A stretch of 64,000 bases of DNA from Flammeovirgaceae bacterium (GTDB lineage: Bacteria > Bacteroidota > Bacteroidia > Cytophagales > Cyclobacteriaceae), in the NCBI GenBank assembly GCA_015180985.1, contig CP054185.1, positions 2,417,225 to 2,481,224 of the forward strand, written 5' to 3'. Position numbers and translations under genes: made by a program. Below the pieces are notes generated by a model that was not told the DNA's origin, did not search any database, and was given only the letters and a program-made list of their open reading frames with translations. This document shows positions 51,178-61,082 of the stretch, piece after piece. Each line of letters opens with the position of its first letter. The stretch's first letter is position 1.

Positions 51178-52524
51178 ATGAGGGTGTTTAGGTGTTTTTT
51201 TTTATGTGTTATTTTTTTAACAGGCTGTACAACAAGCAACAAAAATTATCAACCCGCAGCCAGCAATGCTGAATTTTTGCATCGATCGATAAAGGCAATT
51301 ACTGATCGTATTGTTCATGATATTTTCTCGCCACCGGTAGCCAGCCGCATTTATGCCTATACATGTGTGGCAGCCTATGAGGCAGTAGTTCCGTTTCATG
51401 CTGATTTAATTTCACTGGCTGGCCAGGTAAACGGTCTGAACGAAGTTCCTCAGCCCGAGGCCGGGCTTGAATATGCCCCCACACTGGCAAGCGTTCAGGC
51501 GGCACTGCAGGTTGGTAGGGCGCTGATCTTTTCCGAATCGGATCTGGATGAATTTTATAATCAGGTAATGAGCGAGTTTAAACAAACAGGTATGCCTGAT
51601 GCTGTTTTTGATCGTTCGGTTGCTTATGGTAAGGCGGTAGCCAAGCACATACTGGCATGGGCCGATAAGGACAATTACAAGCAGTCAAGGTCATTTCCTA
51701 AATTCACCATTACCCAGGATCCGGCCCGCTGGCGGCCAACGCCTCCGGCTTATATGGATGCCGTTGAACCCCATTGGATGACCATCCGGCCTTTTGTGTT
51801 AGACTCATCCACCCAGTTTATTCCAGCTCCGCCAATCCCGTTCTCCACAAAAAAAGATAGTCCGTTCTACAAAGCTGCCTATGCGGTTTATGAAACAGGT
51901 AAAAATTTAACGGAAGAACAACGCCAGATTGCCTCCTTCTGGGACTGCAACCCCTTTGTAATGAATGTTCATGGACATGTAATGTTTGCTTCTAAGAAAA
52001 TTTCTCCCGGTGGTCATTGGATAAACATCGTACGGGTTGCCTGTACCAAAAAGCAGGCTGATGTGGCAACCACTGCCGAAGTCTATGCCCGTGTTGCCCT
52101 GGCTCTTGCCGATGGGTTTATCAGTTGTTGGGATGAAAAATACCGAAGCAATCTGGTTCGACCGGAAACCTATATCAACCAGTTTATCGACCAGAACTGG
52201 GTACCCTTGCTTCAAACCCCGCCATTTCCTGAGCACACCAGCGGGCATAGTGTTATTTCAACTGCTGCAGCCGTAACGTTAACTGATCTTTTTGGCGATA
52301 ATTTTGAATTTACCGATGATACCGAGCTTGAATTTGGTTTAGGCCAACGAAGTTTCAAATCCTTTGTTGAGGCCAGCCAGGAAGCGGCCATAAGCCGGTT
52401 TTACGGAGGAATACATTATAGGGCAGCTATTGATGAAGGTGCTAAACAGGGCCGTAAAGTTGGCGAATGGGTAGTTGCCAATATCACCACAAGAAAGAAG
52501 GCAACAGCACCAGTAAACCCTTAA
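51178..52524 (+). CDS. Vanadium haloperoxidase/PAP2-like lipoprotein
   Basis: 448 residues. Lipobox FLTGC. The family signature near the C-terminus is RPETY, PPFPEHTSGHSVIS and SRFYGGIHYRAAIDEG, corresponding to the vanadate/phosphate-binding Arg, Ser-Gly-His and Arg/His residues of the PAP2-haloperoxidase superfamily. The N-terminal half is helical (ASRIYAYTCVAAYEAV, ASVQAALQVGRALIF). Many Bacteroidota members have no proven haloperoxidase activity and may be phosphatases. It lies 12 bases after the GH65 gene and two before the DUF3179 gene. Confidence 0.85.
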   Translation: MRVFRCFFLCVIFLTGCTTSNKNYQPAASNAEFLHRSIKAITDRIVHDIFSPPVASRIYAYTCVAAYEAVVPFHADLISLAGQVNGLNEVPQPEAGLEYAPTLASVQAALQVGRALIFSESDLDEFYNQVMSEFKQTGMPDAVFDRSVAYGKAVAKHILAWADKDNYKQSRSFPKFTITQDPARWRPTPPAYMDAVEPHWMTIRPFVLDSSTQFIPAPPIPFSTKKDSPFYKAAYAVYETGKNLTEEQRQIASFWDCNPFVMNVHGHVMFASKKISPGGHWINIVRVACTKKQADVATTAEVYARVALALADGFISCWDEKYRSNLVRPETYINQFIDQNWVPLLQTPPFPEHTSGHSVISTAAAVTLTDLFGDNFEFTDDTELEFGLGQRSFKSFVEASQEAAISRFYGGIHYRAAIDEGAKQGRKVGEWVVANITTRKKATAPVNP

Positions 52525-52526
52525 GA

Positions 52527-53705
52527 ATGAAAAAACTTTTTTTCGCCATAACGCTTGCCATGTTAATGGCTGTGGAAATAGCCCGTGTTTATTATATCAT
52601 GCCCTTTCCCGGAAGCCAGCAGCAAAACTCTATTAACCTGGCGTATTTTCTCCATAATTACATTAATCTGTTCCGGCTTATTGGCATTGCTGCAATAATT
52701 TATCCCGCATATTCGCTCATAAACACCGGCAACCGATTAGGAAGATGGTTGATAATGCTGGCCATTGGTTTATGGCTTGTAGTGGTTTATATGTTCAACT
52801 TCAGGATGCAGGCCGATAAGATGTTTTACGAACCCAGAACAAAAAAGCTTGCCCCGGTTTCCGAGAATAAGGTATTACCACAGCAATTGATAATTGGGGT
52901 TACCATCAACAACGAATCAAAAGCTTATCCGATTGAAATCATCGGGTATCACCACCAGGTGCGCGACTCTGTTGGTGGTGTTCCGGTAATGGTAACCTAT
53001 TGCACCGTTTGCCGTACAGGCCGTGTATTTAGTCCGCTCGTTAACGGTGTACCGGAAATATTCAGGCTGGCAGGCATGGATCATTTCAATGCCCTGTTTG
53101 AAGACAGCCGCACCAGGTCCTGGTGGCGACAGGCAAATGGCGAGGCGATTGCGGGCCCGCTGAAGGGAAGCCAACTCAGTGAAATTCCCTCCGAGCAAAT
53201 GACACTTGCTGCCTGGGTAGCGCGGCATCCCAATACAACCATCCTTCAGCCCGATAAGGAATTCACTGATTCGTATGAAAAGCTTGCCAATTACGATGAA
53301 GGAAAGTCAAAGAGCAAGCTTACCGGTACCGATTCCGTTTCGTGGCGGGAAAAATCGTGGGTAGTTGGTATAAAACTTAACAACTCCGCCAGAGCATACG
53401 ATTGGATTGAATTGAGCAAGGCGCGGCTAATTAATGATGCATTCGATGGTGTATTTACTTTACTGGCGCTTGAACCCGACTCCGCTTCTTTTCATGTTTG
53501 GCTGCGGCCTGATTCACTCAACTTTATACTTAAGGATGGTGTGATGACAGATAAACAGACCTCATCCAGGTGGGACTGGGATGGATCATGTACAGAAGGA
53601 GCATTGAAAGGCAACAGGCTCACACCGGTGCAGTCGTACCAGGAGTTCTGGCATTCGTGGCGAACGTTTAACCCCTCTACAACCCGGTATATGGTTCCAA
53701 ACTGA
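52527..53705 (+). CDS. DUF3179 domain membrane-anchored protein
   Basis: 392 residues from ATG 52527; a 20-residue in-frame extension would overlap the preceding gene. Three N-terminal membrane helices (about 1-20, 45-65, 75-95) precede the DUF3179 domain with its signature VTYCTVCRTGRVFSPLVNG, two close cysteines, and SWWRQANGEAIAGPLKG. DUF3179 proteins have an unknown biochemical role; the CxxC suggests metal or redox chemistry. Genomic position gives no more than a link to the extracellular part of this run. Confidence 0.85.
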   Translation: MKKLFFAITLAMLMAVEIARVYYIMPFPGSQQQNSINLAYFLHNYINLFRLIGIAAIIYPAYSLINTGNRLGRWLIMLAIGLWLVVVYMFNFRMQADKMFYEPRTKKLAPVSENKVLPQQLIIGVTINNESKAYPIEIIGYHHQVRDSVGGVPVMVTYCTVCRTGRVFSPLVNGVPEIFRLAGMDHFNALFEDSRTRSWWRQANGEAIAGPLKGSQLSEIPSEQMTLAAWVARHPNTTILQPDKEFTDSYEKLANYDEGKSKSKLTGTDSVSWREKSWVVGIKLNNSARAYDWIELSKARLINDAFDGVFTLLALEPDSASFHVWLRPDSLNFILKDGVMTDKQTSSRWDWDGSCTEGALKGNRLTPVQSYQEFWHSWRTFNPSTTRYMVPN

Positions 53706-53714
53706 TTGACTTAT

Positions 53715-55046
53715 ATGATTAAACCCCGCCTTTCCTTCTGGCAAATCATCAACATGAATGTTGGTTTCTTCGGTATCCAATACTCCTTTGGTTTGCAGCA
53801 AAGTGCGGTTAATCCCATTTACGATTTTCTGGGCGCTACCCCTGATCAGATTCCGATACTGAACCTGGCGGGTCCGGTAACCGGTTTGGTGGTGCAGCCG
53901 ATTATCGGTGCCCTCAGCGATAAAACCTGGAGCCCACGGTGGGGCAGAAGACACCCGTATTTTCTGGTGGGTGCCATTATTTGCAGCATAGCACTGTTTA
54001 TTTACCCGTTCAGCAGTTCACTTTGGATGGCGGCCGGGTTACTATGGATTTTGGATGTTGGAAACAATACGGCTATGGAACCGTACCGCGCTTTTATTGC
54101 CGATCGGCTGCCGGCTGATCAGCAGCGATTGGGGTTCCAGGCACAGAGTTTTTTTACCGGGTTTGGTCAGACCCTCGCCAATCTTTCACTGTTTGCGTTC
54201 CCTATTATTATTATTGGTAAAACCGGAGCCATTCCCAATTGGGTTTTCGCTTCTTTCTTTTTTGGCTCTTTTTGCTCGGTAGCTTCCGTTATATGGAGCA
54301 TCCGAACCACCCCGGAACTGCCTCCCGATGAGACCGACCTTGCTCAAATACGTTCGCAGAAATTAAACCTGCTCAGCCCGTTCAAAGATATTTTTTCAGC
54401 CATCCGCCACATGCCCGCCATCATGTGGCAGCTTGCCTTAGTTTACTTGTTTCAATGGTATGCTTTGTTTTGTTACTGGCAAAATGCATCCAAGAGTGTG
54501 GCCCTTTCTGTTTTTGGAATAACGCCTTCATCCGACCCGGCTATGTACGAGCAGGCTGTCAGCCTTACGGGATTGGTAAACGGGTGGTATAATATTGTAA
54601 CCTTTGCAACTGCGTTTGGTTTGGCCTGGCTGGCCAGGAAGTACAGCCCCAAATACATCCACCTGGGGTGCCTGGTACTTGCAGGCACAGGCTTTATCTT
54701 CTTTCCGTTTATAGAATCAAAAGAACTTTTGTTTGTGGCGATTACCGGTTTCGGAATCGGCTGGGCAAGCATGATGGGTATTCCGTACCTGTTGGTGGTG
54801 GGTTCTATTCCTAAAGAGCGTTACGGAGTTTATATGGGCATTATCAATACTATGATTGTTGTGCCCATGATTTTGCAAAATCTTACGTTTGGTTTTTTTC
54901 TTAAAAATTACCTTAATAACGATCCGCGAAACGCGGTACTGACGGCCGGCATCCTGCTGTTAATGGCAGCCGTTGCATTGCTTCGCATTAAGCCGGTTGC
55001 TTCTTCACGTCAGCAAACTCAGGTTATAGGCGCGGGAGGACATTAA
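53715..55046 (+). CDS. MFS sugar transporter, SLC45/maltose-type
   Basis: 443 residues from ATG 53715 (MIKPRLSFWQIINMNVG), about 12 membrane helices. KPRLSFWQI, GLVVQPIIGALSDKTWSPRWGRRHPYFL and MEPYRAFIADRLPADQQRLGFQAQSFF match the paralogue at 22120-23652, which has the longer central loop. It directly precedes a GH13 alpha-glucosidase, so it likely imports the alpha-glucoside that enzyme cleaves. The start at an upstream TTG is less likely than this ATG. Confidence 0.85.
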   Translation: MIKPRLSFWQIINMNVGFFGIQYSFGLQQSAVNPIYDFLGATPDQIPILNLAGPVTGLVVQPIIGALSDKTWSPRWGRRHPYFLVGAIICSIALFIYPFSSSLWMAAGLLWILDVGNNTAMEPYRAFIADRLPADQQRLGFQAQSFFTGFGQTLANLSLFAFPIIIIGKTGAIPNWVFASFFFGSFCSVASVIWSIRTTPELPPDETDLAQIRSQKLNLLSPFKDIFSAIRHMPAIMWQLALVYLFQWYALFCYWQNASKSVALSVFGITPSSDPAMYEQAVSLTGLVNGWYNIVTFATAFGLAWLARKYSPKYIHLGCLVLAGTGFIFFPFIESKELLFVAITGFGIGWASMMGIPYLLVVGSIPKERYGVYMGIINTMIVVPMILQNLTFGFFLKNYLNNDPRNAVLTAGILLLMAAVALLRIKPVASSRQQTQVIGAGGH

Positions 55047-55049
55047 GTT

Positions 55050-56684
55050 ATGGCCACACCGTGGTGGACACAAGCTGTAATTTATCAGATCTATCCGCGA
55101 AGTTTCAAAGATGGAAATGGCGATGGAGTGGGCGACCTTCGGGGTATAATTGAGAAGCTGGATTATATAAAGAGCCTTGGTGTTGATGCGGTATGGCTTA
55201 ATCCCATTTACCGCTCTCCAGGAGTTGATGGTGGCTACGATATCAGTGATTACCGCGCTATCGATCCGCAGTTCGGTACCATGGATGATTTTGATGAGCT
55301 GCTTCGAGGCATGCATAAGCGAGGGATTCGTTTGATTATGGATATTGTAGTTAATCACACATCCGATCAACATCCCTGGTTTAAAGAATCACGGAAATCG
55401 GTTGATAACCCGTACAGGAGCTACTACTTCTGGAGGAAAGGTAAAGACGATGGTCCACCCAACAACTGGCTTTCTTTTTTTGGAGGCAGCGCCTGGCAGT
55501 TTGATGAGCCTACCGGTGAGTACTACCTTCATTTGTTTTCGAAAGAACAACCCGATATAAACTGGGAAAACCCTGCGGTTCGAAATGAATTTAAAGAACT
55601 GATGATGTTCTGGCTCAACAAGGGTGTGGATGGCCTGCGGCTTGACGTGATCACCGCCATCAGTAAACGAACGGATTTTCCTGATTCCGATACCACCGAT
55701 TTTAATAAGACCATCGAACGCTATTATGCCAATGGGCCCCGTTTGAAAGAATTTATCCTGGAGATGCGGGAGCAAGTTTGGAATAAATTCGGCTGTTTAA
55801 CCATAGGCGAGGGACCTGGAATAACACCCGCTAATGCAATGGATTATATTAGGCCAGGCTACGGTTTGGATATGATCTTTCACTTTGGCCACATGTTTCT
55901 CGATCAAGGCCCCGGAGGACGATTTGACCCGGTTCCATGGACGTTGCCGGAGTTTAAGAAACTATTTGCCACCTGGGACGAGGCACTGGCTAATGGCTGG
56001 GGAAGTATTTTTCTGGGCAATCACGATTTTGCCCGGATGGTTTCCAGGTGGGGAAATGACGGTACTTACCATCGGCAATCAGCAAAGCTGTTATTAACCT
56101 TATTGCTTACCATGCGGGGTACACCGTTTATTTATCAAGGCGATGAAATCGGTATGACTAACCTGGTACTCAATTCAATAGAAGAAGCCGTTGATGTTGA
56201 ATCGCGTAACAGTTATGAAGTAGCCAGACTGGCCGGAAAAAGCGAACCAGAGTTTTTGCAAAGCATAAACTATTCTGGTCGGGATAATGCGCGTACACCG
56301 GTGCAATGGGATGGTTCAACGTATGCAGGATTTTCTGAATATAAACCATGGATGAGGATAAATCCGAATAGCGTACACATTAACGTTGATACAGAAGAAG
56401 CTGATCCTGATTCAATCTTAAATTACTTCCGAGCGTTGTTGCACTTGCGTAAATCAACCCCTGCATTAATAGGGGGTAAGTTTGACCTGGTCTATCCGGA
56501 TGATCCGTTATTGTTTGCGTACTACCGTACCCTTCAAAAACAGAAATTTTTTATAGCGCTTAATTTTTCAGATAATGAAATTGCTGTGCCTCCTTCAAAA
56601 GGGAATGTGTTGATTGGAAATTACCCTCCGAAACATGAACTTTCTACACTCAGGCCATGGGAGGCCCTTGTTATACAGTTATGA
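55050..56684 (+). CDS. GH13 alpha-glucosidase, oligo-1,6-glucosidase-type
   Basis: 544 residues, cytoplasmic. GH13 regions: DIVVNHTSDQHPWF, catalytic Asp199 (GLRLDVITAI), Glu254 (TIGEGPG) and Asp326 (LGNHDFAR). WWTQAVIYQIYPRSFKDGNGDGVGDL is the standard beginning of the alpha-glucosidase/isomaltase/trehalulose group. The residue after the second Asp motif is Val (DVI), which occurs in several specificities, so 1,4 versus 1,6 preference is open. It begins three bases after the transporter stop and overlaps the ROK kinase. Confidence 0.92.
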   Translation: MATPWWTQAVIYQIYPRSFKDGNGDGVGDLRGIIEKLDYIKSLGVDAVWLNPIYRSPGVDGGYDISDYRAIDPQFGTMDDFDELLRGMHKRGIRLIMDIVVNHTSDQHPWFKESRKSVDNPYRSYYFWRKGKDDGPPNNWLSFFGGSAWQFDEPTGEYYLHLFSKEQPDINWENPAVRNEFKELMMFWLNKGVDGLRLDVITAISKRTDFPDSDTTDFNKTIERYYANGPRLKEFILEMREQVWNKFGCLTIGEGPGITPANAMDYIRPGYGLDMIFHFGHMFLDQGPGGRFDPVPWTLPEFKKLFATWDEALANGWGSIFLGNHDFARMVSRWGNDGTYHRQSAKLLLTLLLTMRGTPFIYQGDEIGMTNLVLNSIEEAVDVESRNSYEVARLAGKSEPEFLQSINYSGRDNARTPVQWDGSTYAGFSEYKPWMRINPNSVHINVDTEEADPDSILNYFRALLHLRKSTPALIGGKFDLVYPDDPLLFAYYRTLQKQKFFIALNFSDNEIAVPPSKGNVLIGNYPPKHELSTLRPWEALVIQL

Positions 56685-57601
56685 GCATGAACCGGCAGCT
56701 TTGGGGCATTGACCTTGGAGGAACAAAAATTGAAGGTGTAATTCTGGAATCGGCTGACAATCCGGTAGTCGTTTATCGAAATCGTTTACCTACCGAAGCG
56801 GAAAAAGGATATGATCATGTAATTAATCAAATCGATGCCCTTGTAAATGACATGAAACGCCATGCCGGATTTGCTCCCGCACGGATTGGCATCGGCACAC
56901 CGGGCACCATCGACCCGGCCACACGGTTGCTTAAAAACAGTAACTCGGTGAAACTGAATGACAAACCGCTTAAAGATGATTTGGAAAACCGGTTGCAACT
57001 TTCGGTATTGATGGCCAACGATGCCAATTGTTTTGCCCTGGCTGAAACAAAAATGGGAGTAGTACACGAGGTTCTTCCACAGGCTGAGGTAGTATTTGGG
57101 GTAATAATCGGTACCGGAGTGGGGGGAGGCATTGTTGTGAATGGCAAAGTGCTAAACGGCCTCCACGGCATTGCAGGCGAATGGGGCCATAATTTTTTAG
57201 ATGAATCAGGCGGGCCTTGTTATTGCGGTAAATCGGGTTGTGTTGAAAAGATTTTGGCCGGGCCTTCCTTGGAAAGTTTTTATCAAAACCTTACCGGCTT
57301 AAAAAAGACCTTAAAAGAGATTTACATTCTTTCGCAAACCGGCACAGACGAGGCTGCGGTTCAAACCATGCAGCGATTAACTCATTTTTTTGGCCTGGGC
57401 CTTAGTGTTGTATTGAATATCCTTGACCCCGATGTTGTGGTAATCGGAGGTGGTGTTGGTAATATCGATGCAATTTATACGGCAGGTGTTGACTCCTTGC
57501 GCAGGCACCTGTTTAATAACCGCCTGGAAACTCCCGTGTTGAAGCCGAAACTTGGCGACAGCGCTGGAGTTTTTGGGGCCGCATTTTTAGGTCAGTTTTA
57601 G
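56681..57601 (+). CDS. ROK-family sugar kinase
   Basis: 306 residues from ATG 56681, overlapping the alpha-glucosidase stop by four bases. Phosphate loop GIDLGGTKIEG, then RIGIGTPGTIDP, NDANCFALAE, GTGVGGGIVVNGKVL, and the ROK zinc motif GHNFLDESGGPCYCGKSGCVEKILAG (HX..CxCGxxGCxE). No DNA-binding N-domain, so it is a kinase rather than a ROK repressor. It would phosphorylate glucose (or fructose) freed by the upstream enzyme. Confidence 0.9.
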   Translation: MSMNRQLWGIDLGGTKIEGVILESADNPVVVYRNRLPTEAEKGYDHVINQIDALVNDMKRHAGFAPARIGIGTPGTIDPATRLLKNSNSVKLNDKPLKDDLENRLQLSVLMANDANCFALAETKMGVVHEVLPQAEVVFGVIIGTGVGGGIVVNGKVLNGLHGIAGEWGHNFLDESGGPCYCGKSGCVEKILAGPSLESFYQNLTGLKKTLKEIYILSQTGTDEAAVQTMQRLTHFFGLGLSVVLNILDPDVVVIGGGVGNIDAIYTAGVDSLRRHLFNNRLETPVLKPKLGDSAGVFGAAFLGQF

Positions 57602-57638
57602 ATTAATGTATATTTAAAAGTCCATATGGATTGATGAC

Positions 57639-58622
57639 ATGAAACGCATAGCCGTAGTTGGACCCATCCCCCGTGACCATATTGTTACCCATACCGGTGA
57701 CCTGATACAAAAGTGGGGGTGTGTCGCCCATCCGGTCATCGCCTTGTCGGTGCTGGCTGGTGGAAAAATTGAAATTATTCCGGTCAGTCATGTTCGCCAA
57801 GTTGATGTTGACAATGTAAAAGAAGTATTTAAGGGCTACCTCGGAATAAACCTTAATCACATTACCGCCAGAAACGATCAGGGCGACATTATAAGCCTGA
57901 AGTTTATAGACATAAATAACCGGCTTGAGCGCCAAACCGGGTTCATGGATCCGATCGTGCCGGCTGACATGAAAAAATTATTGAATTGTCAGGTTTTTGT
58001 TTTTGTGCCTATTAGCGATTACGAAGTATCCCTTGAAACACTCAGGTATCTTAAAGCGAAAAGCAAAGGCCTGATTATATTTGATGCTCACGGCCCAACC
58101 ACCGCCTGTTTATTCAATGGCGAACGTCAGCGAAAATTCTGGATAGATCGGGACCAGTGGCTACCCTACATCGATGTACTGAAAATGAACCTTGAAGAAG
58201 CGCAGGCTTCCTGGTTTAAAAAGGAGTATGAATCGACTGATCTGGCTGGCCGGCAGCCTGACAGGGATGAACTTCGGGCGTTTGCTGTACATTGCCTGGA
58301 CAAAGGAGTTAAGTGTGTTTACATCACCCTGGATTCCAGAGGATGCCTTGTCTATTTTATTGAGCGCAAACGTTTGCGCGAAGAATTGGTACCTGCCATA
58401 ACGGTTAATCATGTTATTGATACAACGGGTTGTGGCGATTCCTTTGCCGGGGGCCTTGGCTTTGGCTTGCTGCAAAAGCGGAAGGATTACCTGGGTGCGG
58501 CCCGCTTTGCGAATGCTTTAGGCGCCTTGCGTACACAAGGAAAAACATTCGGAGTTTTTAAGCCGCTTGCCGAAACTATGCAAATCATCCGGCAAGGATA
58601 TGTGCAGGTGCCGGTTAAATAA
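57639..58622 (+). CDS. PfkB-family carbohydrate kinase
   Basis: 327 residues. Ribokinase-like fold with C-terminal signature HVIDTTGCGDSFAGGLGFGL holding the catalytic Asp and anion hole. The N-terminal GG signature is atypical (MKRIAVVGPIPRDHI and LAGGKIEIIPVSHV), so the substrate (fructose, nucleoside or other) cannot be assigned. It lies 37 bases after the ROK kinase, ending the plus-strand sugar run, and may be co-transcribed. Confidence 0.8.
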   Translation: MKRIAVVGPIPRDHIVTHTGDLIQKWGCVAHPVIALSVLAGGKIEIIPVSHVRQVDVDNVKEVFKGYLGINLNHITARNDQGDIISLKFIDINNRLERQTGFMDPIVPADMKKLLNCQVFVFVPISDYEVSLETLRYLKAKSKGLIIFDAHGPTTACLFNGERQRKFWIDRDQWLPYIDVLKMNLEEAQASWFKKEYESTDLAGRQPDRDELRAFAVHCLDKGVKCVYITLDSRGCLVYFIERKRLREELVPAITVNHVIDTTGCGDSFAGGLGFGLLQKRKDYLGAARFANALGALRTQGKTFGVFKPLAETMQIIRQGYVQVPVK

Positions 58623-58699
58623 ATTCAGCTATTCAATTACGCCACAATACCCTAAAAGCATTACTTTTATCAGAGCACACTACCGTCAATTTGCCACTT

Positions 58700-60400
58700 A
58701 TGAATTTGAACATTAATGCCGAAAATCAAAATACCTACGATGCCATCGTAATTGGGTCGGGTATTAGCGGAGGTTGGGCCGCCAAAGAACTCACCGAAAA
58801 GGGACTTAAAACCATCATGCTTGAGCGCGGCAGAAACATTGAGCACATTAAAGATTATGTAAACGCCAATAAAGAACTCTGGGAGTTTCCTCACCGCGGC
58901 CGTAGGACCCAGCAAATGATAAAGGATTATCCCGTGCTTAAGCGCGATTACCCATTAAATGAAACCGTGCTCGATATGTGGGTAAAAGATAAGGAGTGCC
59001 CGTATACTGAGATTAAGCGATTTGACTGGTATCGCGGATATCATGTCGGAGGCCGTTCTCTAATGTGGGGTCGCCAGAGTTATCGGCTAAACAAGTGGGA
59101 CTTCGAAGCCAATGCCAGGGAAGGTATTGCGGTTGATTGGCCTATCCGTTATGAAGATATTGCTCCATGGTACAGTTATGCCGAAAAGTTTGCAGGCATC
59201 CAGGGTAATAAAGATGGTTTAGACGTATTGCCCGATGGGGATTTTATGCCTCCGATGGAGCTTAACTGTGTGGAGAAGGAGGTAAAGAAGCGCCTGGCAG
59301 AATACTATAAAGGCAAACGCCACCTGATTATCGGACGCAGTGCAAACTTAACGCAACCACACTACGACAGGATAAATTGTCAGTACCGTAACCGCTGCTG
59401 GCGTGGTTGCCCGTTTGGTGGTTACTTTAGTACTCAATCGGCTACGTTACCTGCTGCGATGAAAACGGGGAACCTTACTCTCCGGCCATTTTCAATCGTA
59501 ACAAAAATTCTTTACGATAAAGACAAGAAACGGGCCACCGGGGTTGAAGTGCTTGATGCTGAAACCAATCAAACCTATGAGTTCTATGCTAAAATCGTTT
59601 TTGTTTGCGCTTCCGCGTTAAACTCTACATGGGTGCTCATGAACTCAGCCACGGAGGTGTGGCCTGATGGTTTAGGCAGCAGCAGTGGTGAACTCGGTCA
59701 TAACGTAATGGACCATCATTTCAGAGCCGGTGCCAAAGGCCGGGTTGAAGGGTTTAGCGATAAGTACGAGTACGGAAGAAGGCCTACAGGAATTTATATA
59801 CCACGATTCAGGAATATTTTTGGCGATAAACGCGATTACCTGCGCGGATTTGGTTACCAGGGCGGAGCCGGAAGAGGCCGTGGTGTTGAGGTGGCTGAAT
59901 TTACTATAGGTGCCGACTTAAAAGATGCGTTAAGTGTACCAACTGATGACTGGCAAATAGGCATTACCGCCTTTGGTGAAATGCTGCCGTACCACGAAAA
60001 CAAAGTAACGCTTGATAAAAATACGAAAGACAAATGGGGATTACCGGTATTGGCCTTCGATGTGGAAATAAAGGAAAACGAAAAGAAGATGCGCATCGAT
60101 ATGATGAACGATGCCAAAGAGATGCTTGAAGTAAGCGGTGTAAAGGATGTGGAGACCTATGATCACGGCTATGCCGTGGGTATGGGCATCCACGAAATGG
60201 GAACTGCACGCATGGGTCGCGATCCGAAAACCTCGGTGCTTAACAAGTACAATCAGGTGTGGGATGCACCGAATGTGTTTGTTACAGACGGAGCCTGCAT
60301 GACCAGTGCCTCGTGTGTTAACCCATCATTAACCTATATGGCGTTGACCGCCCGGGCAGCCGACTACGCGGTTGCTGAACTTAAAAAACGTAATCTTTAA
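58700..60400 (+). CDS. GMC-family oxidoreductase, glucoside 3-dehydrogenase-like
   Basis: 566 residues from ATG 58700. FAD-binding VIGSGISGGWAAKELTEKGL at the N-terminus; middle GRSLMWGRQSYRLN and CQYRNRCWRGCPFGGYFSTQ (a Cys-rich segment); C-terminal GIHEMGTARMG and NPSLTYMALTARAADYAV with the active-site His/Asn region. Followed 18 bases later by a gluconate-2-dehydrogenase subunit-3-like gene, the usual pair for periplasmic sugar 3-dehydrogenases. No signal peptide is evident, so export would rely on the Tat-like partner, as in related systems. Substrate unproven. Confidence 0.8.
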   Translation: MNLNINAENQNTYDAIVIGSGISGGWAAKELTEKGLKTIMLERGRNIEHIKDYVNANKELWEFPHRGRRTQQMIKDYPVLKRDYPLNETVLDMWVKDKECPYTEIKRFDWYRGYHVGGRSLMWGRQSYRLNKWDFEANAREGIAVDWPIRYEDIAPWYSYAEKFAGIQGNKDGLDVLPDGDFMPPMELNCVEKEVKKRLAEYYKGKRHLIIGRSANLTQPHYDRINCQYRNRCWRGCPFGGYFSTQSATLPAAMKTGNLTLRPFSIVTKILYDKDKKRATGVEVLDAETNQTYEFYAKIVFVCASALNSTWVLMNSATEVWPDGLGSSSGELGHNVMDHHFRAGAKGRVEGFSDKYEYGRRPTGIYIPRFRNIFGDKRDYLRGFGYQGGAGRGRGVEVAEFTIGADLKDALSVPTDDWQIGITAFGEMLPYHENKVTLDKNTKDKWGLPVLAFDVEIKENEKKMRIDMMNDAKEMLEVSGVKDVETYDHGYAVGMGIHEMGTARMGRDPKTSVLNKYNQVWDAPNVFVTDGACMTSASCVNPSLTYMALTARAADYAVAELKKRNL

Positions 60401-60418
60401 TTTTAACCTGCTTAGTGT

Positions 60419-61057
60419 ATGGATAGAAGAGATCTTTTAAAGCGAATTGCACTGGTTACCGGTGCGGCTGTGGTAGGCGGAGACTTTTTCCTGATGGGTT
60501 GTAAACAATCCGGTAAGCCAGAGGCGGGATTCAGTCCGGACAATATTGCGTTGCTGAATGAAGTAGGCGAAACCATTATTCCGGCTACGCAAACACCGGG
60601 TGCCAAAGCCGCCCAGGTGGGCGAATTTATGCAGGTTTATGTAACCGACTGTTACACCGAGCGCCAACAGGCCGCTTTTATGGAAGGGCTGGTTTCCTTA
60701 CAGGAAGCCTGCAATAAAATGCACGGCAAAAGCTTTATGGATTGCGATGAAGCCCAACGGAAGGAGTTTTTAATTACTCTGGAAAAAGAAGCAAAGGTAT
60801 ACAACCAGAAGCGTGACGAAGAAGATAAACCAAAACGCGAAGCTCATAATCAGCAAAACAGTACACTCGCCTGGAAAGATCAAACCGAATTTGAAGGATC
60901 CCCCAGTCATTACTATACCATGATTAAGCAACTTACCCTGCTTGGTTTCTTTACTTCCGAAACCGGCATGACAGAAACACTCCGGCATATACCTGTACCC
61001 GGCCGTTACGATGGCGAGTTTCCGTATGCCAAAGGCGATAAAGCCTGGGCTGAATAA
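60419..61057 (+). CDS. Gluconate 2-dehydrogenase subunit 3-like protein with Tat-type signal
   Basis: 212 residues. The N-terminus MDRRDLLKRIALVTGAAVVGGDFFLMGCK has a twin-arginine-like RRDLLKR motif, a hydrophobic segment and a lipobox-like LMGC. The mature part (NEVGETIIPATQTPGAKAAQVGEF and FTSETGMTETLRHIPVPGRYDG) is typical of the subunit-3 family that escorts GMC dehydrogenases. It probably forms the export partner of the preceding flavoprotein. It is convergent with the MFS gene at 61083. Confidence 0.85.
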   Translation: MDRRDLLKRIALVTGAAVVGGDFFLMGCKQSGKPEAGFSPDNIALLNEVGETIIPATQTPGAKAAQVGEFMQVYVTDCYTERQQAAFMEGLVSLQEACNKMHGKSFMDCDEAQRKEFLITLEKEAKVYNQKRDEEDKPKREAHNQQNSTLAWKDQTEFEGSPSHYYTMIKQLTLLGFFTSETGMTETLRHIPVPGRYDGEFPYAKGDKAWAE

Positions 61058-61082
61058 GAGGTAGCGGTTTTTAAAAAAGCAT

